From assembly GCF_020360975.1 (NCBI RefSeq), contig NW_025408674.1, positions 1,054,001 to 1,118,000 of the forward strand: DNA of 64,000 nucleotides, given 5' to 3'. The notes below the pieces were generated by a model that had not been told where the DNA came from, did not search any database, and saw only the letters and a list, made by a program, of their open reading frames with translations. The position numbers and the translations under genes are program-made. Position 1 is the stretch's first letter. Every line of letters begins with the position of its first letter. Positions 30,476 to 41,699 of this stretch are shown here, piece after piece. This DNA is from Hirsutella rhossiliensis (taxonomy: Eukaryota > Ascomycota > Sordariomycetes > Hypocreales > Ophiocordycipitaceae).

Positions 30476-30600
30476 GTAAGGATCGGAAGCACGACTAAGC
30501 AGAAAGTAAAGAACCGGAGAGTCATTGATTCTATTGTTGATCTCTGTAAAGCTCCTTTAGGGTTATGTTTCCATCGTCTTTATACTCTTGAAGTAGAACA
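30476..30600 (-). mobile_element. LTR fragment related to the 212-bp family
   Basis: Begins TGTAAGGATCGGAAGC and contains AAGTAAAGAACCGGAGAG and ATTGTTGATCTCTG in the order seen in the solo LTRs. It ends without clear boundary where LINE coding sequence begins. Confidence 0.5.
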
Positions 30601-30639
30601 AGCTGTTATACAATGTCATGGCCCACATCTCACGGAGGA

Positions 30640-32190
30640 TGAGCAAGCTGACCCTAGAAGAGATTAAAGACAAAGTGATGGCAGCGGAGCTTGGAAAGCA
30701 CCTGGAGAGGTGGCCTCCCGGCGATGGTGGGGAAGCGGCTCTCGCACGTAGGGAAATACAGGATGTGGAATCTCTTTGATGCGTCGCTCCAAGACACCAA
30801 CGGCGGACAGCGAAGATCATCGTCCTAAAGAAACCGAGGAAAGGCGAACACGCTGGCCAAGGCCTGGCGGCCAATTTCCCCCGGCCGACTCTTGGCAAAA
30901 TCCTGAGGGCGGTTGTCCCGGAAGACAACTCCTGTGCAGCGAAGACCCATAGACTCCTGCACGAAAATCACTTCGCGGCGAGAAAACGTAGGCCGGCGGA
31001 GCAGGCACTCATACTCCTGCAGGAACAGACTTGTGAAGCATGGCAAACTAGCAGGCAGCTTGGTCAGCTTTGACGTGAGGAGTGCGTACAATGGCGTATG
31101 CACAGAGTGACTACTGGGAGGATAAAAGCCAGGGGAATTCTAGAAAGATTGGCAAACTGTATGGATGCGCTCTACTAGTGGTTTACGGCCTCAGTGGGTT
31201 TGAATGGGCACCCATCCGAGGAACGAGTCTTGCCCCAGGCAGGTGTGTCCAATGGGTCATCATTGTCACCAATCGCATTCCTATTCTTCAATTCAGACTT
31301 GGTGCAAAGACGGATCAATGCAAAAGATGTTTCGATCGCATTTGTAGACAACTGCTTCGCTTCCACCTTTGCATTTCTCCATGAGATCGAGAGAGTATCC
31401 AATCGACTATTGCCGAAGCCCTCCAGTAGGAAAGACGTAGCGGCGCGACACTGGAAGCATACAAGCCACCGTCATTTACTTCACAAGAGAATTGGAACGA
31501 ACCAGTGACACACCGTTTATGATACAAGAACAGCAGGATGTCAAAACGAAAAGCAGACGAAACTCCTAGGGTGGCTATGAACGCAATTCTTCAGTACAGG
31601 GCTGTCACGCGCCTAAAGTGCTTGACTCCGGTAGATGGCTGGTTGATTCCAACTACTGGCTGGAGTGACTATTCCAGAGAAAGCACGGGGCTGGGAGGCA
31701 TCTCGTGGTTATAAAGTAGGGTAGCATAACCCTTGGAGGAGCTCGTCAGAGATCAACGAATTGAATTATTGGCCCAGTTCTTCACTCTCTGTTTCGTTGT
31801 GTGTGCGCCTTACAAGGGCGCACGTGGCTAGAGCGGCCGCCAGAGGGCTCACGGCCACCATGGGTATGCGTAGACTGGATATGGTTCCTCCACAGGTGGC
31901 GGGACAATTGTTAGTCGCAACGGTAGCGCCCGCCATGGATTATGCCTCTAAAATTTTGGATGCACCCGTATGGCGTGAGAAGTGGTCTGACAGGGCCAGA
32001 ATTAAGTTGTTTCAAGAACGACACGGTCGAGCCGGCGAGAAAGGGACTCCGAATCCGCTCTTTCAAACCAAGAACAAGATCCACGTCTCGCGGCAGGGCA
32101 CGGATAAGCCGACACCAAGTGAATTACCAGGTCTCTCGTCAGTGAGGCATAAGTCGCGGTTTGCGCTTATGCTCTGTTGGTTCTGGTGAT
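30640..32190 (+). pseudogene. Tad1-like LINE reverse transcriptase/RNase H fragment
   Basis: The plus-strand frames give, in order, TAKIIVLKKPRKGEHAGQGL, TLGKILRAVVPEDN, ENHFAARKRRPAEQALILLQ, SFDVRSAYNGVCTE, then SGSSLSPIAFLFFN-type palm sequence (NGSSLSPIAFLFFNSDLVQR) and IAFVDNCFA. The catalytic F-x-D-D box is changed to FVDN, and several frames alternate. A 211-bp solo LTR interrupts it at 31603. The continuation HVARAAARGLTATMGMRR, VAPAMDYASKILDAPVWR belongs to the linker before RNase H in Tad-type ORF2. It is an inactive remnant of a non-LTR retrotransposon lacking both ends. Confidence 0.75.
31603..31813 (+). mobile_element. Solo LTR, 212-bp family, in LINE
   Basis: 211 bp from TGTCACGCGCC to GCGCCTTACA, with perfect 5-bp duplications AGGGC at 31598-31602 and 31814-31818. 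Removing it rejoins the LINE frame. Confidence 0.9.
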
Positions 32191-32299
32191 CTCGACCTCC
32201 ACTCATGACGAGGATGCCATAGAGTTTGGTACTTGCTCCTGGAAACGACCGCAGGTGCCTGCTCCAGTCTCTATGCAGAGGCCGAACGACGCACTAAGG

Positions 32300-32840
32300 T
32301 CAAGATAGTGTCGAAGTGTTCTTAGGTATGTTGAGGGGAAGAGGATGGAAAAAGGAAAGTGGGAGACGAGGAGTCTCTGAGCCGTTGGTGAGAAAATGAC
32401 CCGGAGCCAAAACCTGCTTTACTTTACTAGGTAACGTCTTCTCATGAGACTCACACTGAAGCTATCGCACGGAGGATGAGCAAGTGAGCATAAAGATCAG
32501 GGACTGGAAGGCTCTTGTTCCTATCTAATGAGTGGGAATAATCAATCCTTAAATACATCAGTTGTAAGAGTGAGTGGAGCTGCTGCCTGCAGGCAGCAGC
32601 TCGCCTAGTGTCTACTGCCTGCCAGGCAGCAAGCAGGGAGCGCCGACCCTGCAGCGCTGAAATCTCCTGGGTGACAGAAGGGCTATTTCCAGGTACATGC
32701 GTCTTAGCACGGACAGCAGTATGGTCCTGTCCGTGGAATGCCCAGCTTCGAGGTCTCATAGACGCCATTCAACTTGCTCCGAATTCTGCTGTTGGCATTG
32801 GGCATGCGTGGCTGGCCCGCATGCATTAGCCCAGACAATA
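32300..32840. repeat. Dispersed repeat, copy 1 (related to 36160-36470)
   Basis: Shares GTGGGAGACGAG, GAGAAAATGACC.GGAGCCAAAAC, CCAGGTACATG and CAAATTCTGCTGTTGG-type blocks with 36160-36470 in the same order. The second copy precedes the Copia primer-binding site, so both are probably Copia LTRs. This copy contains a solo LTR at 32463-32676 that the other lacks. Confidence 0.6.
32463..32676 (-). mobile_element. Solo LTR, family TATCGCAC, copy 2
   Basis: 214 bp starting TATCGCACGGAGGATGAGCA and ending GGGTGACA, the same ends as the copy at 11406-11614. Flanks GAAGC and GAAGG fit an old 5-bp duplication. The homologous repeat at 36330 lacks the insert, confirming it. A perfect 26-bp palindrome at 32577-32602 (GAGCTGCTGCCTG and its complement) lies inside. 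Confidence 0.82.
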
Positions 32841-33799
32841 GCGTCAAAGATATCCCTATGGATGCAGATCGTATTCCCATGTTTCTTGAAATGGTTGCCA
32901 CAGCTAGTAAGAACTCAAACACCCTTGTTCTCTAAGGAATACACCGGGATCCGAAGCCTACCTCCACTTCACACCAGCTTTCGAGATGGTTGCCATACTG
33001 GACAACAGATCAAAATGTTCAGGCGTTGAAAGTCACCTTACTGCGGTTCAATATGCGCTTCTACTACGCAGCCTGCGATGCAGCTAGAGCGCACCCCCGC
33101 TTCTCAGGTCGACAGGATGGTGCGGCAGTCATTGGATGAGAGCTAGAGCCGCTCGCGTGATCATGCTCCATGAGCGTTAGATGACGCTTACTTACGCTCG
33201 CCGCAGGAGACGGCACCGCCTCTTGAGGCTCTCTGCCTTTGAAGAACAACGAGTGTTTTGGGAACGAAGGGACGGAAGGGCCGTCGGACCCCTTCACCTC
33301 CTCCCCTCAGTCCCCATTCTCGATTCGTCCGTCACAATTCGTGTCTCCCCACCCTTTTGAATGTTGCGTAAGCCACTGTCGGCTAGTATAGGCACCGCTG
33401 TTAGTAGGTCACCTGAAGGATCAAGGGAGGGCCACCTGAAGGATCATTATGAGGCCATGTATCGGGACCCATAAAGACCTCACGTATGGGGCCAGTTTGG
33501 TGCCTATGTAAGTCACCTGAGGGTCCCTCTGACTACGGCATAAATAGGGCCCTGTGGCCGCTTCTTTCTAGCTAGATCATGCATCTTTATCCCTTCTTAT
33601 GTTGCCCCTACCTCATGAGTACCAGAATAACAGTCCATCGACAGCCACCTTTAACTGGGCCCACAGTGGGAGCCAATGCACAGTTTATTCCGCCCGGAGG
33701 AATAACCCTAGAGGCCACGATACTAAGCTATTACAGATCCTCCATCTCATCCTTGTATTTTTACTTTCTTGGCACGCAAGTGTTAAGGAAGTAGCCCAC
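32841..33799. other. Unassigned, LINE 5' region at right
   Basis: No coding frame. 33400-33460 has a near-tandem CACCTGAAGGATCA pair. ATAAATAGGGCCC at about 33540 precedes the Tad1-like ORF1 and may belong to the LINE 5' UTR. Confidence 0.35.
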
Positions 33800-34850
33800 T
33801 CACACACCTTTTCACTTAACAAGTGCTCTCGAACCATCCGAAACTGCGCCGCGCGCAAGCCGGCAGCGGCCATGGCACCAGCCTCAGGTTCGCATGCCGA
33901 CTCAATGCCTTCATGAAAGGCATACAATCGCCACCAACCTAGCAACTCATGCATCGCAGCCTCGATACGGCTCTCAGGCGGAGGCTTGCCCCAATGGCTC
34001 GTTCCCTGCGGTTCAGCAGCTAGCCCAGTCAACGCCTCATAGCGAAACAATCAACGCTGCCGTCACGGAGGAACACAGCCGGAAGTGGTATCGAATGGCC
34101 CGGTCTCGACCGGTTCCTCGAAAAATGCACCAGTATCCATCATTGAAGCGGCTGAAAAGATTGCTCGCGACCAAACAGCAACCCATGACGCCAAACTGGC
34201 AGTCCTTCGGGTCTTAAGCGAAGCATTCGAACAGGCAGCCAAGCAGTTCACGTCCGACGCCAAAAACAGCATCGCCAAGCAAATTGCCACCAAGTTTTTG
34301 AACTTCTGGAACCAATCGCTCGCCGAGTTTGATGAACCACCGAAACCCACGTACAGCAGCGTCCTCGCCTCCGGCAGAAAGCCCCAAGGACAGCTGGCCG
34401 TTACGGCCCCCGCCCCACTACAGCGAAAACAACAAACCGCCACTCGCCTCCAAGGGCGACCACCCGTGACCCCACCCAAAGAGGACCTCCGTGTCTTTGT
34501 CCGACTTGACGCTGATGCTCCGGCCCGAAAACATGAAAGATACGCAATCCGGACCCACGTCGCCGCTAGAGTCGGTATCGACCTGCGCCGCGTCCCGGCG
34601 GCCTTCCCGGTAAACACGGGTTGGGCCATCCAGGCATCGGACAAGGCCACGCGCGACATGCTCGTGCAGCGACAGTCAGACTGGGCCTTAGAGTTAGGTT
34701 CCCGGGTTGTAGAAATAAGTCAAAAGTGGCATTCGTATGCCGTAGCCGGTTGTCCTCGTAGGCTCACGGACCTACGCGGTATCGAAATAAACTACGACGT
34801 GGCGGTTCGTGAAGAGATCGTCTGCCAGACAGGGCTTGAGCCCCTCAGTG
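33800..34850 (+). pseudogene. Tad1-like LINE ORF1, 3'-truncated
   Basis: Plus-strand frames give RNCAARKPAAAMAPASGSHA, then after a slip HERHTIATNLATHASQPR, then after another MVSNGPVSTGSSKNAPVSII. From 34085 a long frame continues with APARKHERYAIRTHVAARVG, IDLRRVPAAFPVNTGWAI and LRGIEINYDVAVREEIVCQT. This matches the nucleic-acid-binding ORF1 protein of fungal Tad-type LINEs as I remember it. Similarity stops near 34850; the open frame to 35089 is unrelated sequence, so the zinc knuckles and all of ORF2 are missing. It is in the same orientation as the RT fragment at 30640-32190 but in reversed order, so the two are separate copies. Confidence 0.72.
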
Positions 34851-36159
34851 GTCAGAACATATTGTTCCATTTTGTAACCCGGCGAAATATGATGACTGCC
34901 GCCTTCCCGACAGCAGACAGCTCTTCTATCAGACATTGGGTTCTAGGGCTCTTGAGTGGTATTGCTCTTGGCAGGCTGGGGAGTGTTATCCAGCATTGCT
35001 CTCCTAGGAAAGCCTCAACCTGCCAATATTCTCACCCCCATTCTCCTACTATTTGCGCTTGCAACCCTATCTACGTAGAAGAATTATAGCGCAGGTACAA
35101 TGAAATATAAGAAATCCCACATCGCCCAGCGAGAGGGCATCATGTGGAACCAGCCGGGAGAGCGACTCAGAAGATGTGAGAGGGGTGTGCTGCTTCTTCT
35201 TGGGTTGGTGTTGGAACCTACGAAAGACCTCCTGGATGGGAGGGGGGCTCCATCGGGGTCTTGCCCTCACTGAAGGGGATCGAAGAGGTCCTGCTGGACT
35301 TTCCTAGTATCACTCGGTGCCGACGTTGTCGCCGCCGCTTTTAGCGCGGCTGGTCCATGTCCTACTAGGTCAAAGTTGCGGGCATCTCGAAGGTGAGGAA
35401 TATGAGGATGTCGGAAATGTCGTCCGAGGGCTTGCTGCCGATGATAATGCTGAACCCGGCCCACTCACTGAAGCACTTGTCTTTGCACCAGGTGAAGGAG
35501 GCCTAGCGGTACTTGGACTAGGTGACGTATTCCTTGCGCGTCATAACCTATGTTCGCTTGTCGGCCCTGTGGAGGCGTTGGAGAGTCATGTAGCCCATCT
35601 CGTCCCCTTCTTTCTCTCCTTGTCGCGCTGGGGCCTCGACCGAGTAGTGGGACGCCATCCCGCCGATGAGGTTAGCATAGGTTTTCTTGTACTTCCTGGC
35701 GACTTCATCGATGGAGCCGCCGGGCACGACGCCATTGAGGGGTCATCGCAGACGACTATGTCAGCGTCGGCACCCTGTCATCCGAGTGTTCAACATTCTT
35801 CGCACGTCCTTCCACGAGGACCACGAGCAATCACCGGCGACACGGTCGAGGGGCAGAGGCGGAGTGGAGCTCAGTTCGTAGCAGACAAAACAACGGTCAC
35901 ACGAAATGCCGCCAGGACGAGCAATACGCCATTTACTTAGGTAGCGCCTCTTCAAGCCTTTGTTGTAGGGCGCTTCAAATGTTTCTCGAAAAAGCAGTAG
36001 GACAAGCAATAGCCCTTCTCGTAGTGCCCGGTCCGATGTCTACAGTTGCGATGCGCATTTCTTCCATGGAACAAGGGTGGGCAGCCAGGAACATAACACT
36101 CGTGAAACCTACGAACAAACTGCCTTTCCGAGTTTAGGTAAAAATGAATTGACGTATTA
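34851..36159. other. Unassigned, no supported gene
   Basis: Open frames exist on both strands (plus 35317-35940, minus 36009-35761), but composition and lack of recognisable domains do not favour either. GGGAGGGGGGCTCC near 35240 is low complexity. A minus-strand gag-like reading near 35300-35600 was considered but not supported. Confidence 0.25.
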
Positions 36160-36675
36160 TGGCCAGGATAGTGTCAAAGTATACATAGGTATAGCCGGAT
36201 AGAAGAGCATGGGGAAAGGAAGGTGGGAGACGAGGGGTCTAGGAGCCGTTGCTGAGAAAATGACCAGGAGCCAAAACTTGCATCGCCAGATAACAACTTT
36301 TTGAAAGCTCACTCCTGAAGCGCTACTTCCAGGTACATGTGCTCAAACACGGACGTTAATGTGGTAAAGTCAGCGGATGATCCAGCTTCGATGCCATTTA
36401 GAGGTCTCAAGTTGCTCCAAATTCTGCTGTTGGTTCAGGATTTATGCACGGCAGGTTCACATACTGTCGCATCGAGCTGACCCTGTTTGGAAGGAGGATA
36501 CTTGTTTCCTGTGTATGCAGATATCGGGGCCCCTCCTGACAGCTATTTAAGCTGGGTCAGTGGACACCCAACGCTCTTTACACTCTCTTTTGTAACAGGA
36601 ACAGAGACCTCTTTTACCCCACTAGCTTTCACATACGACTTGTCCTCGTGCGTGCCTCGCAGTGAGATCCGACAG
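36160..36675 (+). repeat. Probable Copia 5' LTR
   Basis: Similar to 32300-32840 in its left part, with AGCTATTTAAGCTGG at about 36540 as a possible TATA region. It ends CCGACA at 36674, directly before a primer-binding site. The exact start is not fixed and no 3' LTR was found. Confidence 0.5.
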
Positions 36676-36687
36676 TTATGAGCCCGG
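36676..36687 (+). promoter_or_regulatory. Primer-binding site for half initiator tRNA-Met
   Basis: TTATGAGCCCGG is complementary to the anticodon arm of eukaryotic initiator tRNA-Met (GGGCTCATAA with CAT anticodon), the half-tRNA primer used by copia and Ty5. It lies one base after the presumed LTR end and about 300 bp before the gag ATG. Confidence 0.7.
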
Positions 36688-36984
36688 TATGCGGCCAAGC
36701 GCAAATTGCTACAACAGCTACGGCTACCGCTCGTTCAACAGATAACTAATCTCGCTGCGAGGCCGATGCGTTCCAAGGCAAAACGACACCCAAGAAGACA
36801 CATCTTTGCATATGACCAGTTTTCCTGCCTGCAAGTTTCGCATCTGAGGCAAGCCCCTTCTTCCTAGCGGGGATGTCCACCCGGCTTACACCACCTGTTT
36901 GGGTACCTCTATCCCCTCACATTTTCCTCCAAGAGTTCCTGTTCTTCATCATTTCCTATCAACTCTATTTATCAGTCATCCATC

Positions 36985-39900
36985 ATGTCTGTTACCGCCA
37001 ACCCAAAGCTCCTCCTTTCCAAGACCGAGGAATGGGCCAGCTGGTTCAGCACATTCAAACGCAATGCCGAGACCACTGACGTTTGGAAATTCGTCAATCC
37101 CGGTCCCTTTGCAGAAGATCAGATGGTTCCAACGCTTGAGAAGCCATCTGAGGTGACGTACGATGGAGAAGTTGCCCGATTGGCAGCTAGAGGTGATGGT
37201 CAGGAAACCATCAAGGATCTCAACGAGGCCCAGCTCAAGGTCTTCGTCATTCGACAGGGAGAGTATAAAACGAAAATGACTCAATACCTCTCCGACCGCA
37301 AGTCATATAGTGACCTCATGACTTGGGTCCATCAGACGGTTGACCTAGCTCTCATCAAGTTCCTCCCGGAAACGGCCAACCTTCGCGATATCATCATCAA
37401 ACTCAAGGAGCTCGTAGGCGTTACCGAAGCCTACAAGATCGAGCTAGCTAGACTAGCATATCGCAAGGCCCTTCACACCAACCGACGCACGAGCCCGGTC
37501 GATTGGTACAATCAGTGGGAACTGGCTTATAGAGAAGGAGAGAAGCTGGAGATCTTCGAAGTTGAGGGGGATATCGCCATAGGGGATTTCTTGGAAGCAG
37601 TCAAGACTTTCGACCTGGAATGGGCGAAGAGGTATAAGGACGACCTACGCAAGGATCAACGCGCCACTGGCAAATCGTCAATGACTCTATTGGAAGTGGG
37701 CAAGCAGTTCCTTGATGCTGCCCGCGACAACGTCAGAGATAAGCCATCATCAGGGGCGTTTTCAACGACAAATCCTTCCTCTTCGTCAGAAAAGGGACAT
37801 GATTGCCCATGCGGCCTCGCTAAGAATCGGCACTTTTGGGCACCAACGGACTGCACGGCTCTCCATGTTGCCGTCAATGGGATCGCCAATTCGACCCGCC
37901 CGGTTCGAGAAGACCGCATGAAGAAGGCCAAAGCCGCGATGACAGCGTCGAAGTGGAAGACTCTTATCGAGGCGGTAAAGGCAGCGAAGCCAGCCTCAGG
38001 GGGTGCAGACTCGTCGTGGCCTCCACCAATGGCCCAAATGGTCATTGATCAGTCAACCCCTGAAGGGCGGCAGCTGCTGGCCTTTTCGACTATGCCTCAA
38101 GCCCACCCACTCCGCGATTCGACGCTTCTCGATAATTGCGCCAGCACGCACGTTGTCAACAACAGAGATCTTCTCGTGGATGTCCACCCGGCCAGCGCCT
38201 CTGATGTCGTTTTAGTCGGTGATACGGCTCTCCAAGTCGTGTGCCGAGGAAAGCGCATCATGAGGAATGCCTTTAACGGCCCTGGCGGACGAAACACACG
38301 AGATTTGGTCCTCAACAACGTCGCCTTCGTGCCGGGATTCCATACTAACCTGATCAGCGGCAACGAGCTTCGGGCCCTTGGCTATTGGTCGTGCACCCTC
38401 GACGACACGCTGCGCTTTGGGACGATGGCCAGCAACAAGATCATGATGAATATGTCCAGCAAGTACGGTCTTACCGTAGCTGAATACAAGCCTCTTTCAT
38501 CTTGCTTCTCTCTCCCAAGTGCTCCAGCGTGTGTGTTTTCATCAATTCGAGACGTTAATGCCGACCAACCAAGGCGCCGGCCCTCAAGGGATCCACAACA
38601 ACCAAGGCTTGCAACGGCAGCTTTGTGGCATCTCAGGGCCGGGCATGCAAACCCGAAGGTCCTTGATCAGATGGTTCCACAAGTCAACGGAGTCCGAATC
38701 CAAGGTCCAACAACGGTTCAGTGCATTGGGTGCGCAACGGGTAAAGCGCACACAGTGATCTCCCGCAGAGAGTCGCCCAACCGGTCAAAACAGCCATTCC
38801 ACCGGGTGTTTTTAGACGTGTTCACCTTCTCTGCGGCTTACAACGGTCATCGCTATGTTCTCCTTGTCACGGATGAATATAGCGGAATGATGTTCTCATG
38901 GACGATGGCGTCAAAAACCGAGTGCTTCCACATCATTCGGAACTTCGAGTCATCAATCAAGCGTCACTGTGGAGTTGTGATCTGCAAGATCAGGATGGAT
39001 AACGAGAGAGCGCTGGTTAACTTACCGGAACAGTGCGACTCGGAATTCCAGTCCTGGGCAAAGGAAGAAGGTATCGAGATCGAGCTGCCGCCCTCCCACA
39101 CAAAGGAGCCCACAGGGGGAGCAGAGAGACCAGGCGGCATAAACCAACAACGCCTGAGATCAATGCTTGGCGAGCTTCCTCGTAACCTTTGGCCTGAAGC
39201 CTATCAGACCGCAGTCAAACTTCACAACATCCTTCCAAGCCGCAGAAATCAATGGAAAACCCCTCAGGAATCATGTGATCAATGGTTCAACAGGCATCTC
39301 CGCTGGTTTGGCAAGGTAGGGACAGATATTAACTATGAGAAAGATTTACGACCAGAGTGGAGAGGCAAGTACGCTTTCGGATGTCGAGCGTATCCTCTGA
39401 TCAACGACTACAAGGCAGGCATTTCCAAAAACGCCTTCAAAGTCAACCCCAGAGCACATGTAGGATATTTGGTTGGCTATCACAGCAGCAATATCTACCG
39501 CATCTGGGTTCCCAAGCTTCGGCGGGTAATTCTGTCAAGAGATGTTACGTTCAATGAATATCAATTCTTCGACCCTGCAACAGAGGACCAGCAAATCGCG
39601 ATACCGGAGTTCAAGCCGACCGTTGAGGCTATTGAACTGCCTATCCAACGAGACTGGAACGCGATATTGGACGATTTCCTGCAGGAATTCGATGAACAAA
39701 TCCTTGAAGTTAACCCCGTCGGTTCGATCTCGGGGGTGGAGGGCCAGAGCACCGCATATACCACGAGATTAGCTATCTCGATGGACGATCAGATGCTTCG
39801 TGCAGAGCCAGAACCTGCCCCAAGAAGAGATCTCACGCCGGAGGAACTAGACACGTCGACTACCGCAGAACCTCTGAGAGTTGCAAACTTGGGGGCAGAT

Positions 39901-40056
39901 AGCGGCTCACGTGGTCCCCCTCCATTTTTTGCAGACGAGGGACTAGATGTGCCGACTACCGCAGAACCTGAGGACGCTGCACAACCTCAGGCAGATAGCG
40001 GCTCGACCAATCCCCCTCCTTTCCCTATTCCAGAGGGACTTTCCGCCGAGGACTAG
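36985..40056 (+). pseudogene. Copia polyprotein: gag, protease, integrase; no RT
   Basis: An open frame of 1023 codons. Residues about 1-330 are a Copia gag (UBN2-like) ending in a Cys/His stretch CPCGLAKNRHFWAPTDC. A protease-type motif LLDNCASTHVVN is at about 381-392. The integrase zinc finger is WHLRAGH (about 549) with CIGCATGK, and the catalytic triad is Asp 611 (FLDVFTF), Asp 672 (IRMDNERA) and Glu 714 (GGAERPGG). After SRDVTFNEYQFF, which normally leads into the reverse transcriptase, the frame enters an acidic Pro-rich region with three imperfect 28-30 residue repeats (TTAEP...ADSGS..PPPF) and stops at 40056. A one-base loss in the third repeat (GAACTAG to GACTAG) creates the stop. 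Weak frames reach about 40410, but the RVT_2 and RNase H domains are absent. Confidence 0.88.
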
Positions 40057-41699
40057 ACACACGGACTACCACAGAACCTTTGGACGCTGCACAACCAAAG
40101 GAAGATAGTGGCTCGCGTGGTCCCCTCCATTCACGCCCGAAGCAACACCTAGGCGACCTGGACGAGATTTATCGATGTCGCAGGGGTTAGGCTTCGAGGC
40201 ACCATCTAACGAGGGTTCAGACGGTGTAGGATCATCTGATCACATGTCTGACAGTCCTGTTAGAACGCCTTCTTCGCTTCCAACTTCTTCGCCACACGTG
40301 GAGCTTGGCACACCCGACCTGTCAGATGAGGCCACATCTGAAGGGAGTACAGGGGCGGCCCAACTGCCAGCAACGGCAAGACAGGAAGGAATAGCAACCT
40401 CGGTCTCGCCTCCGCAATGCTCCTCGTTATAGCAGCTGCCGCTGGCCCGACGTTAGACCCGCCCTCGTCCGGTGGAGCTATGTGTCCGGCCGCGTCCCCG
40501 ATCCTTTGGGCCGGATGGGTTGGGGCGAGTGCTTGCTTACGCCCTTCAGCCGAAATCTTGTTAAACGTGATGCTTGCCCTCCCTCTGAAGTGGCACCATC
40601 GACGTGCGGCAGCTTTTTTCCCAGCTGACCGCCTCGCCGACTTCGCTGAGGCAACAATCTTTTGAGTGCTTCTGCTTCTTCCCCTCGTGAGTCCCCCTCG
40701 GACGCCGGCGCCTTCTTCGCCTCGATAGGCCGCAACCTAGGTGCCGCGCCCGCTTGACTTTCGTCGCCCGACCCCCGATTCGGCCCTGTGTCCGTTGCGA
40801 TCATCCTCGCCTCCGCAATGATCCTCGTTGCAGCAGCGGCAGCTCCTACTGTCTCCGGTTCACCCTCTCCTACCACCGACCTAACGTCGCCCCTAGGATT
40901 CTCCCCCAAACTTATATTTCCCTTACGGTAAGGGTCTGCGAACAGGCGAGAAATTACGAAGCCTTCGCCTGAGGTGTGATCCAAGGCCACCCCGCTTGCA
41001 AGCGATGGCAAACTTATAGTCTCGATAACATGCGGGCAACACGGCAGTACCTGGTCCGGGAGGCCCCCTCCCCATCTATTCCCCCTTCTCCCCATCCTTC
41101 CCTACCTTACCGCCATGTGTCTATCCCTACGGACGGCCTTGACCGGCCCTAGCCCAGGCAATGATGCTGCAGCTCTATCTAGCGCGGCCTTCTCCTGGTC
41201 GACTCTCCTTGGCAGCTCCCTATTTGACCGTTGCCAAAGGGCGTCCAATCGGGCATTATACTAAGACATTCTCCTTGGTATCTCTTACCATCCCCGCCGC
41301 GCCGAAACCAGGAATCGCCCTGCCATCCGGCTCCGCTCGCCTAGCACGGTGTCGAGAAGAAGGTCCGAACGAGTTGAGGTCTCTAGGTCTCTCTAGGTAA
41401 TACAGCTTGAAACCAGGTAAGAAGGGAAGTCTGCAGACTGTTGTTTCTTCTTCCTAGACCACTGAGGGGTCCGGAGGATCTCCTATTCGAACGGGGACCC
41501 TTTGAGGAGTCCGGCATAACTATTACTGGCTCGGGGACCTCGAGAGACTGAACTATCGATTTCATAGCTAGAAGAGCTATTCGATCGGGGAGATGGAGCT
41601 GATGTTGCTGACGTAGATGACTTACGTGGCCTTCAGTAAGTGGCAAGAAGTGCCCTCTTCCTGATAGAATGTATACTATACCTGAAAACGGGATATCAA
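40057..41699. other. Copia remnant tail, then unassigned
   Basis: 40057-40430 continues the Copia linker in shifted frames (MSQGLGFEAPSNEGSDGVG, then SPHVELGTPDLSDEATSEGS) to a stop at 40432. A minus frame, 41095-40478 (205 codons), is Ala/Gly/Arg-rich and lacks a recognisable domain. GCCTCCGCAATG.TCCTCGTT occurs at about 40410 and again at about 40812, a short duplicated block. Confidence 0.4.

Noticed and set aside
35317..35940. 207-codon plus-strand frame
   Set aside because: No recognisable domain and equally good short frames on the other strand; not supported as a gene.
40478..41095. 205-codon minus-strand frame
   Set aside because: Biased Ala/Gly/Arg composition, no recognisable domain, overlaps the Copia tail and a repeated block; kept only as unassigned.
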